From positions 1 through 38,215 of the forward strand of contig CAJXEC010000011.1 of NCBI GenBank assembly GCA_913052165.1: DNA of 38,215 nt, read 5' to 3'. Every line of letters begins with the position of its first letter. The stretch's first letter is position 1. Position numbers and translations under genes: made by a program. Shown here in pieces: positions 26,291-34,733 of this stretch. Origin of the DNA: an uncultured Rhodospirillaceae bacterium. GTDB lineage: Bacteria; Pseudomonadota; Alphaproteobacteria; MPNO01; UBA2964. The notes below the pieces were generated by a model that made no database searches, was not told where the DNA came from, and saw only the letters and a list, made by a program, of their open reading frames with translations.

Positions 26291-28267
26291 ATGGCGGGCG
26301 ATATGGTAAGTGGGGAAACACCTGAAAATAAAAAGGGCGCAGCTTTAATTGCTGAATGGGATGAGACCCCATTCATTAAATTTTCTGCGTTGTTTTTGGG
26401 AGCATTTATCACCCTTATCGCATTAGCTTGGGCAGTTGAGTTACCTCTCAAACTTGGCTTCGAGTGGTTGGAAGAGCAAGCAATGGTAGCGTGTCTTGGG
26501 CTCGTTTTGGGTGTAGTTTTTATTCGTTACCCCGCTGGTGGCGGCAGGCGGAGGCATGCGGTTCCTTGGTATGATGCCATTTGCGCTCTGGCTGGCCTAG
26601 GGGTGGCAACCTGGTTGGTAGTTATTTACGAAGATATTGAACTCAACCCATTTGCTATGCGGGACCAAATGTTTTGGATTAGCATGGTTTTACTGCCTCT
26701 AGTCTGGGAGTCCCTGAGGCGGACTGCAGGGCTAAGTCTCACTGTTATTTTTTCCGCATTTGTTCTCTATGCGTTCATAGGACACTGGGTGCCGGGAGAG
26801 ATGTTCAAGGGCGTTGAACAGGCGCCTTACCGATTGATTGCAGAATTGGGCACCAACAATGCCTCTATCCTAGGGCTTCCTCTAAAAATTATTGTTTTAA
26901 CAGTTGTCCTTTTTATTTGGATGGGGCAGTTGCTCCTGCATACTGGGGCTTCGGAATGGTTTACCGATGTGGCTGCAGCCATGATGGGAAGATCGCGAGG
27001 TGGTTCTGCTAAAATAGCGGTTGTGGCTTCCGGTTTTTTCGGTTCAATATCCGGTTCAGCAGTCGCCAATGTCGCTTCCACCGGTGTGATAACTATTCCC
27101 CTCATGAAACAGGCAGGGTACGACGCTAAAAGCTCCGGGGCTATTGAGGCTGTAGCCTCTACCGGTGGGCAGATAATGCCTCCGATAATGGGTGCTGCCG
27201 CATTTTTGATGGCAGAAATTCTGGAGCTAGAGTACACAGAAATTATTTTAGCAGCTTTACTGCCTGCGGCGCTCTACTACCTCGCTGTATTTGTTCAGGT
27301 AGATTTGGAGGCAGCAAAAAATAAAATTGCTCCTTTGCCCAAAGACCGAATACCCCGAATGGCCCGAGTAATGGGTGAAGGATGGTTCTTCATCCTCCCC
27401 TACGTTATCCTGGTCTGGACGCTTTTTTCGCTCAACATGCCCCCGCAAGAGGCAGCCTTTTGGGCAGCGATTTCTGTAGCAGTTGTGAGTATCCTGTTTG
27501 GTTATAAAGGGCATCGAATTACCCCGGCTCAATTATGGGACTCAATTGCTGGGTGTGGTCGTGCATCTGCAGATATCGTGGCGATCGGTGCGATGGCAGG
27601 AATTATTATTTCAATTCTCGATCGTACTGGCCTTGGGCAGGCGCTCACTCTACTGCTTGCCTCCGTTGGTGAAGACAGCATCTTCTTACTTTTGGTCCTC
27701 ACCGCTATCGTCTCAATATTGCTCGGCATGGGCATGCCAACATCTGCAATCTATCTGCTGTTAGCCACCATGATCGCTCCATCACTGGTCAAATTGGGGA
27801 TAAATCCAATTGCCGCGCATATGTTTGTTCTTTATTTTGGGTTGATGTCTATGATTACGCCGCCAGTCGCAATCGCAGCTTTTGCGGCGGCTTCGCTCTC
27901 AGGCGCTAGACCGATGGAGACAGGTGTGACTGCGGTTAGGCTCGGTTGGATCGCTTATATTATCCCATTCGTATTTGTTCTATCTCCTGCCTTACTGGGG
28001 CAAGGCTCTGCGTTTCAAATAATTGAGGCTTCAGTCACTGCAGCGATAGGTGTTTGGGTCGGGTCCTGTGGGTTAATCGGTTTTGTCTTCGGACCGCAAA
28101 ATAATTTCAACCGCCTACTTTTGTTTGTAGCGGGTGTTCTTTTGCTGCTTCCCGCTTCAACCATAGACTACGGTTTTGCTATTAATGGAATCGGTTTAGT
28201 TATTGGTGCGGTCGTTATAATCAAAGACTGGGTGGAAAATCGAGGTGCTGACTCCGCTGCGGCTTAA
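26291..28267 (+). CDS. TRAP transporter fused permease (DctQM type, TAXI group)
   Basis: A 658-residue polytopic inner-membrane protein uniting the small (DctQ-like, about the first 200 residues) and large (DctM-like) subunits. DctM blocks are 'GSISGSAVANVASTGVITIPLMKQAGY', 'VASTGGQIMPPIMGAAAFLMAE', 'LLGMGMPTSAIYLLLATM' and 'LMSMITPPVAIAAFAAASLSG'. These are the hallmark of TAXI-TRAP fused permeases, and the preceding gene supplies the matching binding protein. The C-terminus has extra hydrophobic segments, as usual for this group. Substrate unknown; the neighbouring decarboxylases, oxygenase and hydrolase are candidates to process it. Confidence 0.94.
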   Translation: MAGDMVSGETPENKKGAALIAEWDETPFIKFSALFLGAFITLIALAWAVELPLKLGFEWLEEQAMVACLGLVLGVVFIRYPAGGGRRRHAVPWYDAICALAGLGVATWLVVIYEDIELNPFAMRDQMFWISMVLLPLVWESLRRTAGLSLTVIFSAFVLYAFIGHWVPGEMFKGVEQAPYRLIAELGTNNASILGLPLKIIVLTVVLFIWMGQLLLHTGASEWFTDVAAAMMGRSRGGSAKIAVVASGFFGSISGSAVANVASTGVITIPLMKQAGYDAKSSGAIEAVASTGGQIMPPIMGAAAFLMAEILELEYTEIILAALLPAALYYLAVFVQVDLEAAKNKIAPLPKDRIPRMARVMGEGWFFILPYVILVWTLFSLNMPPQEAAFWAAISVAVVSILFGYKGHRITPAQLWDSIAGCGRASADIVAIGAMAGIIISILDRTGLGQALTLLLASVGEDSIFLLLVLTAIVSILLGMGMPTSAIYLLLATMIAPSLVKLGINPIAAHMFVLYFGLMSMITPPVAIAAFAAASLSGARPMETGVTAVRLGWIAYIIPFVFVLSPALLGQGSAFQIIEASVTAAIGVWVGSCGLIGFVFGPQNNFNRLLLFVAGVLLLLPASTIDYGFAINGIGLVIGAVVIIKDWVENRGADSAAA

Positions 28268-28326
28268 CACTGCTGAATCCTCCTTCTTCTGACGCAAGTA
28301 AAAGTAAAGTTTCGCTTACGCCAAGC

Positions 28327-28343
28327 AAGAAAAAGTTTTTCTT
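28327..28343. terminator. Short inverted repeat between convergent genes, possible two-way terminator
   Basis: AAGAAAAA-G-TTTTTCTT lies between the stops of the TRAP permease and the thioesterase. The arms are A/T-rich, so the hairpin would be weak, but the T-run follows in either direction. The position supports a terminator; stability does not. Confidence 0.3.
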
Positions 28344-28361
28344 AGTTGTGCTAAAATGGCC

Positions 28362-28805
28362 TCAGAAAACTGGCTTTTCCTCAATCAGTGATTTCCCTTT
28401 TTCATAAATTTTTTTGGGCCAAGGCACCGCTTTTCTGGCAATTGTATCTAGGGAAACGCAGACCTGGTCATTTATAGCGCATATCTCCTTGGTACAAGCG
28501 TCGATCATTACAGCCCAAACATGCAAACTTTTGGGAGTAAAATTTATAAAACAAGATCGTATCTGGATGAGATCTCCCGGGAGAATTTCTCGTTTATATT
28601 CATTACTCTCTTTGACCGCGGCCATACCTCTATTATTTTCACGCATGTACCGCGGGGTTATTCCTGCAGTAGTGAAGGTATAGTAGGCAGACTCATTGAA
28701 AGCTCGACTATAATAACGAACATTTGCATGACCCATATGATCTGTTTCCATCGGGTAAAACATACCTTGGTAGGCTAGGTTAAAGTCTTCAAATTTTTGC
28801 AGCAC
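28362..28805 (-). CDS. Hotdog-fold acyl-CoA thioesterase, 4-hydroxybenzoyl-CoA thioesterase type
   Basis: 147 residues. The active-site region 'TDHMGHANVRYYSRAFNES' matches the D-x-M-G-H-x-N-x2-Y pattern of 4HBT/YbgC-type thioesterases, including the catalytic Asp. 'SNEYKREILPGDLIQIRSCF' is the usual following block. It should release a carboxylic acid from its CoA ester in the cytosol. The start is GTG at 28805. It converges on the TRAP permease and lies at the edge of the accessory metabolic region, so it may serve that pathway, but linkage alone is weak evidence. Confidence 0.87.
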   Translation of the reverse strand: MLQKFEDFNLAYQGMFYPMETDHMGHANVRYYSRAFNESAYYTFTTAGITPRYMRENNRGMAAVKESNEYKREILPGDLIQIRSCFINFTPKSLHVWAVMIDACTKEICAINDQVCVSLDTIARKAVPWPKKIYEKGKSLIEEKPVF

Positions 28806-28902
28806 AGGACGGATCCGCCTAGTCAGAGATCAAAAGAAGGAGTAGTAATCGTAAAACCATAAAAAAATAAAGGTCAGTAGAGTTTCCTGTCAATTAGAGG
28901 GT

Positions 28903-29148
28903 TTAAACACTCGAGAATTTGTCAATATCTGTATTGATCGATGCTCCTGTAACATGGTCAGGCTCGATTGATGCCAGGAGGCATGAAATTAATTCAATTT
29001 GGGCGGTTTCGCCAAGGCTTGCCGTAATCATGTAACGCGCATCACCCATTTCCTGAATAAAGCCCTTACAATTGAGGTTTGGTTTGAGTTCAGGGTCGCA
29101 TCTTGCACTGACTCTTACTATCCCCAGTTCTGGGTGCGCTCTTTCCAT
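28903..29148 (-). CDS. Small hypothetical protein (81 residues)
   Basis: I do not recognise this ORF. It lies downstream of purD on the same strand, with 26 bp between, in the 369-bp space between the thioesterase and purD genes. It has no signal peptide or membrane segment. The C-terminal 'ELISCLLASIEPDHVTGASINTD' faintly resembles the end of short-chain dehydrogenases (a '..S..a..vTG..i.vD' pattern), so it could be a remnant of one, but nothing of a Rossmann domain remains upstream. A stop codon lies three codons before the ATG and no good ribosome site is visible. The rest of the gap (28806-28902) shows nothing. Confidence 0.35.
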   Translation of the reverse strand: MERAHPELGIVRVSARCDPELKPNLNCKGFIQEMGDARYMITASLGETAQIELISCLLASIEPDHVTGASINTDIDKFSSV

Positions 29149-29174
29149 TTGATCTTACGCTCATGCTCAGGTCT

Positions 29175-30449
29175 CTAGTTTTTGATTACCCGCCACCCAA
29201 TATCGCGACGGAAAAAACCCTCTGGCCATTCAATATCGTCCAGTGCTTGATAAGCATTCTTATGAGCGGCAGCTATATCATCTCCCATGGCTGCAACCCC
29301 TAGAACCCTGCCTCCATTGGCAACCAAGTCCCCGTTTCCATTTCTAAGCGTTCCCGCATGAAATATTTTTACATTATCATAATGAGCAGAGGGATAGGCC
29401 ATTTTTATTACACTTCCTCCTTTGTAGGAGCGTGGGTAACCCTTTGCAGCCATCACAACTATCATTGCAGCTTCTTCATACCACCTTAAATCAAAGCCAT
29501 CTAATACTCCGTCATGGGAGGCGATAAGCGCTGGCAAAATATCAGACTTTAGGCGCATCATAAGAGCCTGGCATTCAGGGTCGCCAAATCTTACATTATA
29601 TTCCAACAGCTTTGCGCCACCCTCATTGATCATAAGACCCGCGTAGAGAATGCCTTTGAAGGGGGTACCCTCTGAGGCCATACCTTTCATCGTAGGTTCA
29701 ATAATCTCACTCATGATCCTAATGGCGATCTTCTCAGAAACGATGGGTGCAGGAGAATAAGCCCCCATTCCACCCGTATTCGGTCCGGTATCGCCCTCGC
29801 CAACCCTCTTGTGATCTTGTGCAGAGGCAAGTGGCAGGGCGGTTTTTCCATCGCATAAAGCAAAAAAGCTTGCCTCTTCACCTTGTAAGAACTCCTCAAT
29901 TATAATTTCCGAGCCAGCTTTCCCGAAAAGGCCTTGCTCAAGCATTTCCTCTATTGCGCTGTTGGCTTCTTTGATCGTATCCGCAATCACTACACCTTTT
30001 CCGGCGGCTAAGCCGTCTGCTTTGACAACTATGGGTGCTCCTAAGGAGTTGGCAAAATTGCGCGCGGACGCTGCGTCCTTAAATCGACCGTAGGCAGCAG
30101 TGGGAATATTATGGCGTGCGCAAAAATCCTTCATGAAACCTTTTGATCCCTCAAGGTTCGCGGCAGCTTGATTTGGACCGAAGTATTTAACACCAATGTC
30201 TTGGAGATTGTCTCCCAAGCCGGCGACCAGCGTTGCTTCTGGTCCAATTACTACAAATTCAACAGCATTCTCTTTTACAAAGCTGATTAAACCGGAGATA
30301 TCATCTGACGCTAATGCAACGCATTCTGCCTCTTCCGCTATGCCCGCATTGCCAGGCGCGCACCATAACCGTGTTACTAACGGGGATCCAGCAATTGCCC
30401 AACAGAGGGCGTGCTCACGTCCACCATTGCCGATTACCAGTACCCTCAT
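29175..30449 (-). CDS. purD: Phosphoribosylamine-glycine ligase (GAR synthetase)
   Basis: ATP-grasp enzyme joining phosphoribosylamine and glycine, the second step of de novo purine synthesis. At 424 residues it is of standard length. Motifs are the N-terminal 'MRVLVIGNGGREHALCWAI', 'PIVVKADGLAAGKGVVIA' (ATP-grasp loop), 'EEFLQGEEASFFALCDG', 'NTGGMGAYSPAP' and 'EYNVRFGDPECQ'. It is divergent from xseA with 69 bp between the starts, an arrangement often seen in alphaproteobacteria. Confidence 0.97.
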   Translation of the reverse strand: MRVLVIGNGGREHALCWAIAGSPLVTRLWCAPGNAGIAEEAECVALASDDISGLISFVKENAVEFVVIGPEATLVAGLGDNLQDIGVKYFGPNQAAANLEGSKGFMKDFCARHNIPTAAYGRFKDAASARNFANSLGAPIVVKADGLAAGKGVVIADTIKEANSAIEEMLEQGLFGKAGSEIIIEEFLQGEEASFFALCDGKTALPLASAQDHKRVGEGDTGPNTGGMGAYSPAPIVSEKIAIRIMSEIIEPTMKGMASEGTPFKGILYAGLMINEGGAKLLEYNVRFGDPECQALMMRLKSDILPALIASHDGVLDGFDLRWYEEAAMIVVMAAKGYPRSYKGGSVIKMAYPSAHYDNVKIFHAGTLRNGNGDLVANGGRVLGVAAMGDDIAAAHKNAYQALDDIEWPEGFFRRDIGWRVIKN

Positions 30450-30518
30450 GCTAAGCTCTCCCTATTTACATAAAAGCTATCTTGGACTTGTTGTAACTAA
30501 ACATCGGTTTAACATAGA

Positions 30519-32054
30519 ATGCGAGTCGACATGACAGATTGGGATCCTGAAACAATCGAAAACACGGGCTCAGAGCACAATATTTCTGAGCTTTCCGTTG
30601 GTGATGTTGCACGGGCTATTAAGCGCACATTAGAGACTGAATTTGGACGGCTCCGAATCAGAGGTGAAATATCCAGGCCCAATTATCATGGCTCTGGCCA
30701 TCTTTATTTTACACTTAAAGACCAAGAAGCGGTCATAGATGGTGTTTGCTGGCGTGGAACGGTTGAAGGGTTATCGTTGAAGCTTGAGGAAGGGATGGAG
30801 GTCATATGCACTGGTCGCATCTCGTCCTATGCAAGAAGTTCTAAGTATCAAATTGTAATTGAGGCTGTTGAACTCGCTGGAGAGGGGGCGCTCCTGCGGC
30901 TTCTTGAAGAGCGGCGAAAAAAGCTCGTGAAGGAGGGTCTATTTTCTGATGAAAAGAAAAAAAAGCTTCCGTTCCTGCCCGAGACAATAGGCGTTGTTAC
31001 GTCTCCTTCGGGTGCCGTAATTAGAGACATCCTTCACCGTTTAACAGCGCGGTTTCCTCAACGGGTTTTATTATGGCCCGTCCTAGTTCAAGGAGACGGA
31101 GCAGCTCAAGAAATCGCGAGGGCTATTTCCGGTTTTAATAGCCTTTCTGATAAGGAAAATACTCCTAGACCGGACTTAATAATTGTTGCGCGGGGAGGTG
31201 GTAGCCTCGAAGACTTGTGGTGTTTTAATGAAGAGAGTGTCGTTCGTGCAGTCGCGGAGTCCGACATACCAGTGATCTCAGGGGTCGGGCACGAGACTGA
31301 TATAACTTTGATTGATTTTGCTGCAGATGTAAGGGCGCCGACCCCTACCGCTGCGGCTGAAATGGCAGTGCCAGTCCGGGCAGAACTAACGGCTCAGGTG
31401 CTGGATTTAATGACCCGGTCCGTTAGCGCAATAGAACGACTCCAGCAGTCTTTTCAGCTTCAAGTCGATGCAAACGCTCGGGGTCTCACAAAGCCCGAAT
31501 TTTTCATTTCTGAGGCACAGCAGACTTTAGATGTCTGTTCCGATAGGCTCAGCCTAACCGCCTCATTTCTTTTTCAGAGATTGGGTGATCGTGTTGAAGC
31601 AGTGTCAGCAAAAATCTTGCATCCCCGAGAGTTCCTGGATGCCCTGGACGAACGGTTGATGCGGTTCCGTGAGAAGCTCGAATCTGGTGCGCAGATTGTG
31701 TTTGATGTGCGTAATCAAAAGCTCTGTGGATTAGATTATACAACTCGATCCACGACGGCAGTCCAAAGATTATTAGAAACATGGCAAAATATCTTGGTGA
31801 GTAATGGAAAGTTACTCGTTAGCTATTCTTACAAGGATGTGTTAAAGCGTGGATTTGCGTTGATAAGAGCAAGAGATGGATGCCCTATAAAGGTCTCTAA
31901 AACTTTAAAAACCGGAGAAAAAATCTCGATCGAATTTTTTGATGGGGTAAAGGAAGCCTCGGTCATGGGGGATGAGACCAAAAATATCAGTGCCAAGGGA
32001 AAAGACCGGAGGAAAAAGAAGGAACCTCAATCTGAACAGGGGACGCTCCTTTGA
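30519..32054 (+). CDS. xseA: Exodeoxyribonuclease VII large subunit
   Basis: Large subunit of the single-strand-specific nuclease ExoVII. The N-terminal OB fold is 'ELSVGDVARAIKRTLETEFGRLRIRGEIS' followed by 'GHLYFTLKDQEAVIDGVCWRG'. The catalytic domain has 'GVVTSPSGAVIRDILHRLTARFP', 'ARGGGSLEDLWCFNEE' and 'ISGVGHETDITLIDFAADVRAPTPTAAAE'. It is 511 residues long; the C-terminal tail is rich in Lys and Arg. The small subunit xseB is not in this window. Its TGA overlaps the TTG of the next gene (TTGA). Confidence 0.96.
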   Translation: MRVDMTDWDPETIENTGSEHNISELSVGDVARAIKRTLETEFGRLRIRGEISRPNYHGSGHLYFTLKDQEAVIDGVCWRGTVEGLSLKLEEGMEVICTGRISSYARSSKYQIVIEAVELAGEGALLRLLEERRKKLVKEGLFSDEKKKKLPFLPETIGVVTSPSGAVIRDILHRLTARFPQRVLLWPVLVQGDGAAQEIARAISGFNSLSDKENTPRPDLIIVARGGGSLEDLWCFNEESVVRAVAESDIPVISGVGHETDITLIDFAADVRAPTPTAAAEMAVPVRAELTAQVLDLMTRSVSAIERLQQSFQLQVDANARGLTKPEFFISEAQQTLDVCSDRLSLTASFLFQRLGDRVEAVSAKILHPREFLDALDERLMRFREKLESGAQIVFDVRNQKLCGLDYTTRSTTAVQRLLETWQNILVSNGKLLVSYSYKDVLKRGFALIRARDGCPIKVSKTLKTGEKISIEFFDGVKEASVMGDETKNISAKGKDRRKKKEPQSEQGTLL

Positions 32055-32857
32055 AAACACTTTTTGTTTTCCTCATTTTGATATTGTCAATTAGGCATGT
32101 TGTTGCGTTTGAGATAAAAGGACAACTCCAACCTGGAGGGCTTATCCATGCTCAATTAGAGCCTGGTTCCTCCGCTACATTGAATGGTACTCGATTATCG
32201 GTTTCCGAAGATGGACTTTTGGTCTTTGGGTTTGGCCGTGATGCTTCAGTCGATCAAGTGCTTGAAATCAAGGAGCCAGATGGATCGATAAAAAGGCAAA
32301 AGTTAACTTTGCAAAAACGAAATTACAAAGTCCAAAAAATTTACGGTTTGCCAAAAAATAAAGTTATCCCGCCAATTGCTCAAAGAGAGCGAATTGCTAG
32401 TGAGAGACGTTTAATAAGTACAACGCGAAATAAGAAGACCAATAGACGAGATTTCTTGGGAGGATTCTCATGGCCTGTAAAAGGACGCATAAGTGGTGTT
32501 TTTGGAAGCCAACGAATTTTAAATGGTGTCCCTCGTTCGCCACACTATGGACTGGATATAGCTGCCCCTGAGGGGACTCCGGTGCTTGCCGCTTCAAGTG
32601 GCGTTATTTCCTTGGCTCATGAAAACATGTTTTTCACTGGGAAAACTATTTTGATAGATCATGGGTTTGGAGTTTCAACTATCTACGTTCATCTCTCAGA
32701 GATCTCAGTTGAGGTGGGCCAGAGCGTTGAAAGAGGTCAATTAGTGGGACAGGTCGGGATGACGGGAAGGGCCACAGGGCCGCACCTTCATTGGGGTTTG
32801 AGCTGGGGTCAAGTAAGGTTAGACCCTCAACTTGTTGTCCCCCCTATGATCAATTAG
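32051..32857 (+). CDS. M23 family metallopeptidase, probable murein endopeptidase
   Basis: 268 residues with an N-terminal signal ('MKTLFVFLILILSIRHVVAF'), pointing to the periplasm. The LytM/M23 zinc site is complete: H165 and D169 in 'HYGLDIAAPEGTPV', H214 in 'IYVHLS' and the H-x-H of 'GPHLHWGL' (H247 as ligand). It should therefore be enzymatically active, cutting peptide crosslinks in peptidoglycan, unlike the degenerate LytM activators. The N-terminal 100 residues form an uncharacterised beta-rich region. The start is TTG, overlapping the xseA stop. It converges with lpxL, 11 bp apart. Confidence 0.92.
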   Translation: MKTLFVFLILILSIRHVVAFEIKGQLQPGGLIHAQLEPGSSATLNGTRLSVSEDGLLVFGFGRDASVDQVLEIKEPDGSIKRQKLTLQKRNYKVQKIYGLPKNKVIPPIAQRERIASERRLISTTRNKKTNRRDFLGGFSWPVKGRISGVFGSQRILNGVPRSPHYGLDIAAPEGTPVLAASSGVISLAHENMFFTGKTILIDHGFGVSTIYVHLSEISVEVGQSVERGQLVGQVGMTGRATGPHLHWGLSWGQVRLDPQLVVPPMIN

Positions 32858-32868
32858 GTCACATGAAT

Positions 32869-33777
32869 TCAGCGTTTAGGCCATCGGTTGTGGAGCCAGA
32901 ACCATTGATCAGGTCGTTCTATAATCCAATCCTCGAATATTTCGTTAACCTTAGTCATCATTAATTCAATATCCTTTTTTCGATCGCCTGTTTTAGGAGG
33001 GGCCAACGGCGGTAGGATGGTGGCCCTGAAGCTGCATCCCCTGATACGCTCAAGTCGAATTGGAATAGCTGGGCAGTTGTACTTCAATGCAAGGGTAGCC
33101 AGAGCCGAAGAGGTCATTGCATCTCTTCCGAAAAATGGGATCGATATCCCATCATTCATTTTTTGGTCAACCAGCATTCCAAGTGATTTTCCATTCTTCA
33201 TTAATTGTACAATTTTTCGGGCTCCAGAGGGGCCCTTGGGGACAGTATCATCACTTTTGAGGCGGCGAAGATGTCGCAATAAAAAATCTACAATTGGGTT
33301 GTTGGCGGCACGGTATACAGCGGCGGTGGGGGCTCCTAATTCCCGCAAAATTAATGGAAATAACTCCCAATTGGCAAAATGCCCCGAAAAGTAAATTACC
33401 GGTTGTCCTTCCCTATGAAATTGCGTGAGATAATTCCTGTTAATTATTTCAATTTGATCTGTTCTCGCCCAGCGCGCGATATGCCGAATGTGCGGCATTT
33501 CCCCGACTACTCTTCCGAGGTTTTCCCACATGCCAATAATTGCACTTGTAATTGTTTTTTGATCAAAATCGGTTAAAGCCTCATCCATGTTTTTTAAAGC
33601 ACGTCTATTTATACCCAAGCTCGGCCCAACTTTTCGACCGAGATAACCGCCCAAATTTGAAGCAGCGATAGGTGTGAGGCATGAAAAAAATAACAATAAA
33701 AGTATCAAGCTAGAAGCTTCAAAGGGATATTTCACGAACCGGAATGTTCTGCTCAACTTTGATTTGGGTTTGCTCAT
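32869..33777 (-). CDS. lpxL: Lipid A biosynthesis late acyltransferase (LpxL/HtrB family)
   Basis: Adds a secondary acyl chain to Kdo-lipid A precursor at the inner membrane. The H-x4-E catalytic motif is in 'FSGHFANWELF' (H133, E138). 'GKSLGMLVDQKMNDGISIPFFGRDAMTSSALATLALKYNCPAIPI' is the conserved acceptor-site block. The ORF track opens at 33825, but the ATG at 33777 overlaps the lpxK stop as ATGA and gives a normal 302-residue protein with an N-terminal hydrophobic anchor. LpxL versus LpxM specificity cannot be told from sequence. It is last in the LPS operon. Confidence 0.92.
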   Translation of the reverse strand: MSKPKSKLSRTFRFVKYPFEASSLILLLLFFSCLTPIAASNLGGYLGRKVGPSLGINRRALKNMDEALTDFDQKTITSAIIGMWENLGRVVGEMPHIRHIARWARTDQIEIINRNYLTQFHREGQPVIYFSGHFANWELFPLILRELGAPTAAVYRAANNPIVDFLLRHLRRLKSDDTVPKGPSGARKIVQLMKNGKSLGMLVDQKMNDGISIPFFGRDAMTSSALATLALKYNCPAIPIRLERIRGCSFRATILPPLAPPKTGDRKKDIELMMTKVNEIFEDWIIERPDQWFWLHNRWPKR

Positions 33778-34733
33778 GTAAAAAGTCCGTTTAAAGCTTG
33801 ATCGATTATGCTCGGGTCTCTCCAAACTAATTTTATTGGAACACTGACGATGTGTTTACGAAATTTTGTGGGAATGCGCACAAAATCTTTCTCAGTTGTG
33901 TAAAGCTCTGCTGTTCCTTTTGAAGCTTGAAGTAGAAGATCCTCTATTTCTATTTTTGAAAAACAGTGATGATCGGGAAAACTTTTTTGAAAAATTAAGT
34001 CTGCTCCCATCTCTCGCAATGTTTCAAAAAACTTTTCTGGCCTACCGATCCCGGCAAAAGCTGCCACTTTTCTATCACTTAAATCCAGAGGCTTTTCGGG
34101 TAGGATTTCTGCATTTGCGATAGGTAAGGCCAGCGTTTGGCTTATCGATCCAAGATCTTGTCCAATAATAACCGCGGTATCCGCTCTGTGACATCCATCC
34201 CTGAGATGCTCACGCATAGGCCCAGCCGGAAAAATTCGCCCGTTACCAATTCCGTAAGGACCATCAAACACAAGAAATGAATAGTCTTTATAGAGGCCCG
34301 GATTTTGAAAACCATCGTCCATAATGATACAGGTGGCTCCCTCAGCGCAGGCTCGTTTGGCTGCTATGACTCGATCTCTGTTTACCCACACTGGGGCAAC
34401 TTGTGCTAGTAAAAGAGGCTCATCTCCCACGTCATCTATGCTGTGTTTTGAAGGGTCAACTCTCTGAATGGCAGTTGTTTGTCGTCCGTACCCGCGCGAT
34501 AAAAAATGAGGACGCTGGCCGCGTTCAACAAGTTTTTGGCAAATAGAAATCGCCACAGTGGTTTTACCTGTCCCACCCATGGTCAGATTACCAATGCAGA
34601 TAACAGGAATTGGCGCTTTCCAAGTTCGAGACCTCCTGCGGGCCGCTTTACTAGCGACGTTATATAACCAGGAGACAGGTAGTAACGAGTTAGAGAGTAA
34701 GCCGCACTTTGTCCAAAAAACAGGTTTTTGCAT
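33774..34733 (-). CDS. lpxK: Tetraacyldisaccharide 4'-kinase
   Basis: Phosphorylates the 4' position of the lipid A disaccharide at the cytosolic face of the inner membrane. The P-loop is 'CIGNLTMGGTGKTTVAI' (about residues 47-61). 'FLSRGYGR', 'DEPLLLAQ' and 'IIMDDGFQNP' (Walker-B-like) follow, with 'AFAGIGRPEKFFETL' and a C-terminal 'TTEKDFVRI' block. At 319 residues it is of normal length. Its ATG directly follows the waaA stop with no spacer, and its TGA overlaps the lpxL start. Confidence 0.96.
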   Translation of the reverse strand: MQKPVFWTKCGLLSNSLLPVSWLYNVASKAARRRSRTWKAPIPVICIGNLTMGGTGKTTVAISICQKLVERGQRPHFLSRGYGRQTTAIQRVDPSKHSIDDVGDEPLLLAQVAPVWVNRDRVIAAKRACAEGATCIIMDDGFQNPGLYKDYSFLVFDGPYGIGNGRIFPAGPMREHLRDGCHRADTAVIIGQDLGSISQTLALPIANAEILPEKPLDLSDRKVAAFAGIGRPEKFFETLREMGADLIFQKSFPDHHCFSKIEIEDLLLQASKGTAELYTTEKDFVRIPTKFRKHIVSVPIKLVWRDPSIIDQALNGLFT

